From the NCBI GenBank assembly GCA_002432425.1, contig DJEL01000046.1, positions 27,234 through 91,233 of the forward strand: a stretch of 64,000 nt of DNA, in the 5' to 3' direction. Both the position numbers and the translations under genes were made by a program. A model generated the notes under the pieces. It ran no database searches. It was not told where the DNA came from and was given only the letters and a program-made list of their open reading frames with translations. Below, piece after piece: positions 62,394 through 64,000 of the stretch (the stretch's first letter is position 1; the number at the start of each line of letters is the position of its first letter). This DNA comes from Lachnospiraceae bacterium UBA5899. GTDB taxonomy: Bacteria; Bacillota; Clostridia; Lachnospirales; Lachnospiraceae.

Positions 62394-63771
62394 TCTGGCG
62401 GATGACGATAAGCTGCATGAAGAATGCGGCGTGTTCGGAATATTTACACCCGATAATAAAGACGCAAAACATTCCCTGTATTACGGCCTCTGTGCTCTCC
62501 AGCACAGGGGTCAGGAATCCGCCGGTATGGCCCTGTGCGATACCGACGGTCCTATGGGGAATATTTATCATCATAAGGGAATGGGACTTGTCAGTGAAGT
62601 CTTTCACAAAGAGACCCTGGATACCCTTACAGGCAATATCGGTATCGGCCATGTCCGGTACTCCACCACAGGTCAGAGCTGCATTGAAAATGCGCAGCCT
62701 CTGATTTTAAATTATCTGAAAGGTACACTTGCCCTTGTTCATAACGGTAATATCAAGAACGCCGCCGAACTTCGGGACAGTCTTCAGAAGGAAGGCGCCA
62801 TCTTCCGCAGCACCACCGATTCGGAAGTCATTGCCTATCTGATTGCCAAGGAAAGAACCAGGTGCGGTACCATTGAAGAAGCGGTTACCAAAGTAGCCGG
62901 TTTTTTAAAGGGCGGTTATGCCCTGATTGTAATGAGCCCCCGGAAGATTATCGGTATCCGCGACCCCCTGGGACTCAAACCTTTGTGTTTAGGCAGACAC
63001 GGAAATGAATACATTCTTTCCTCGGAAAGCTGTGCCTTAAACGCCATTGATGCGGAATTTGTCCGGGACATTGAGCCGGGTGAAATCGTAAGCATCACCA
63101 AAGACGGAATTTCTTCTGACAGGAGCCTTTGCCAATGCAAACACGCTCACTGCATTTTTGAATATATTTATTTTGCCAGACTGGATTCCTGTATGGACGG
63201 CATCTCCGTTTACAACTCCCGTATCAAAGCCGGCAGACTGTTGGCGCAGTCTTACCCGGTGGATGCGGATTTAGTCGTAGGTGTCCCCGATTCCGGCCTT
63301 ACCGCCGCCGTCGGTTATTCCCAGGAGTCAGGCATTCCCTTTGGGCTTGCCTTTTACAAAAACAGCTACGTGGGCAGAACCTTTATCAAGCCAACCCAAC
63401 AGGAACGGGAGTCTGCCGTTCACATGAAACTGAGTGTGTTGCCCGAGGTTGTCCGCGGAAAACGTCTGGTACTGATTGATGACTCTATCGTCAGAGGCAC
63501 CACCATTGCAGGCCTGATTACCCTACTGAAAAAGGCCGGTGCCGTTAGTGTTCACGTGCGAATCAGCTCCCCTCCCTTTTTGTATCCTTGTTATTACGGA
63601 ACCGATGTTCCGAGTAATAAGGAGCTGATTGCCGCAGACAACAGTCCCGAAGAAATAGCCCGGCGCATCGGCGCCGATTCTCTGGGCTATATGAAGCTGG
63701 AGGATTTGTCTGCTATGTCCGATAATTTGCCGTTATGCAGAGCTTGTTTTGATAATCAGTACCCCATCTGA
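62386..63771 (+). CDS. purF: Amidophosphoribosyltransferase
   Basis: A 461-residue first enzyme of purine synthesis: glutamine + PRPP to phosphoribosylamine. A 13-residue propeptide precedes the nucleophile Cys 14 (EECGVFGIF); the PRPP loop is VLIDDSIVRGTTI. Cysteines for the structural 4Fe-4S cluster of the Bacillus-type enzyme are present (CIFEYIYF, PCYYGTD, LCRACF). It starts inside the end of glnN, so translation is coupled to the enzyme that supplies glutamine. No other pur gene is in the window. Confidence 0.96.
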   Translation: MYSLADDDKLHEECGVFGIFTPDNKDAKHSLYYGLCALQHRGQESAGMALCDTDGPMGNIYHHKGMGLVSEVFHKETLDTLTGNIGIGHVRYSTTGQSCIENAQPLILNYLKGTLALVHNGNIKNAAELRDSLQKEGAIFRSTTDSEVIAYLIAKERTRCGTIEEAVTKVAGFLKGGYALIVMSPRKIIGIRDPLGLKPLCLGRHGNEYILSSESCALNAIDAEFVRDIEPGEIVSITKDGISSDRSLCQCKHAHCIFEYIYFARLDSCMDGISVYNSRIKAGRLLAQSYPVDADLVVGVPDSGLTAAVGYSQESGIPFGLAFYKNSYVGRTFIKPTQQERESAVHMKLSVLPEVVRGKRLVLIDDSIVRGTTIAGLITLLKKAGAVSVHVRISSPPFLYPCYYGTDVPSNKELIAADNSPEEIARRIGADSLGYMKLEDLSAMSDNLPLCRACFDNQYPI

Positions 63772-63836
63772 TTCACTCCCCCTTTTTTCATGCTCTGCCG
63801 GCGGCATTTTATACCTCAATCTATTTTTGATTACAA

Positions 63837-63886
63837 GAAAGCAGGGCTGTCTGCCGCGTATACGGCAGACGGCCCCGCTTTCGTTT
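63837..63886. terminator. Terminator after purF
   Basis: GTCTGCCG and CGGCAGAC (63849-63856, 63863-63870) with outer GAAAGC..GGGC / GCCC..GCTTTC pairing, then CGTTTTC. It also lies past the end of the converging gene at the right edge, so it may act for both. Confidence 0.75.
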
Positions 63887-63916
63887 TCAACAACCTGTGA
63901 ATTCACCATCAGCTTT

Positions 63917-64000
63917 TTACCTCTCATTAAGGTAAAGTTGTACTCTGTTCTGGAGATGCTTCGCTGCTTCCTTGGCTGAAATATCTCCTGAAAAGTAAGG
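63917..64000 (-). CDS. C-terminal end of a solute-binding protein (partial)
   Basis: Reading in from the right edge, the minus strand gives 27 residues: YFSGDISAKEAAKHLQNRVQ and LYLNER, then a stop at 63919-63917. The pattern S-x-x-E-A-A-x-x-(L/I)-Q-N-R-V-x-x-Y-L-x-E is the usual last helix of sugar-binding proteins of ABC transporters. The rest lies outside the window. Confidence 0.6.
   Translation of the reverse strand, partial: PYFSGDISAKEAAKHLQNRVQLYLNER

Noticed and set aside
1..64000. Mobile elements, prophage or tRNA genes
   Set aside because: No transposase, integrase, phage structural gene, terminal inverted repeats or cloverleaf was seen; gaps between genes are too small to hide most of these.

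Overview
The window looks like chromosome from a Gram-positive gut clostridium, most likely a Lachnospiraceae member. This is inferred from gene content: type III glutamine synthetase, YesM/YesN-type sensor and regulator, maltodextrin uptake coupled to glycogen phosphorylase, class B sortase, DegV, oleate hydratase, a cytoplasmic PurF with Fe-S cysteines, strong AGGAGG ribosome-binding sites and consensus sigma-A promoters. I see no phage, insertion sequence, CRISPR array, tRNA or rRNA. Genes are close-packed and most lie on the minus strand.

Region by region. 0-6.5 kb: N-terminus of FtsH, a zinc-ribbon protein, an intracellular GH13 glucosidase with its own promoter, a MerR regulator plus iron alcohol dehydrogenase with a textbook 19-bp-spacer MerR promoter, and two paralogous TetR regulators. 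6.7-18.6 kb: an alpha-glucan system. A YesN response regulator, a YesM kinase and a solute-binding lipoprotein form one overlapping unit, followed by binding protein, two permeases, glycogen phosphorylase and 4-alpha-glucanotransferase. 18.7-27.5 kb: an envelope cluster of mechanosensitive channel, InlB-repeat protein, MMPL transporter, 1009-residue GLUG surface protein and MATE exporter. 27.6-33.6 kb: GH26 mannanase lipoprotein, a decayed glycosyltransferase, a heterodimeric ABC exporter and its TetR. 33.7-39 kb: a second cytoplasmic GH13 enzyme with a TetR gene, oleate hydratase, an Rpn-type remnant and DegV.

39-45.6 kb: a sugar operon (xylulokinase, DUF4867, fucose-isomerase family), an orphan aroA, and an atypical carbamate kinase with an unknown small partner. 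45.8-53.2 kb: the most distinctive locus. One promoter appears to drive class B sortase, a FAD amine-oxidase/UGM-like protein broken by a frameshift in an A8 tract, a protein O-mannosyltransferase (PMT), a second GT-C membrane glycosyltransferase, and a surface protein with eight TSEAPAA-type repeats and an NPSTG sorting signal. It reads as a self-contained module that makes, glycosylates and anchors one Ser/Thr-rich wall protein.

53.4-64 kb: a small lipoprotein, then divergent nitrogen assimilation genes: gltB-gltD one way and glnN-purF the other. Both leaders carry terminator-like hairpins with closely similar 5' arms, suggesting shared attenuation control. The window ends in the C-terminus of another sugar-binding protein.
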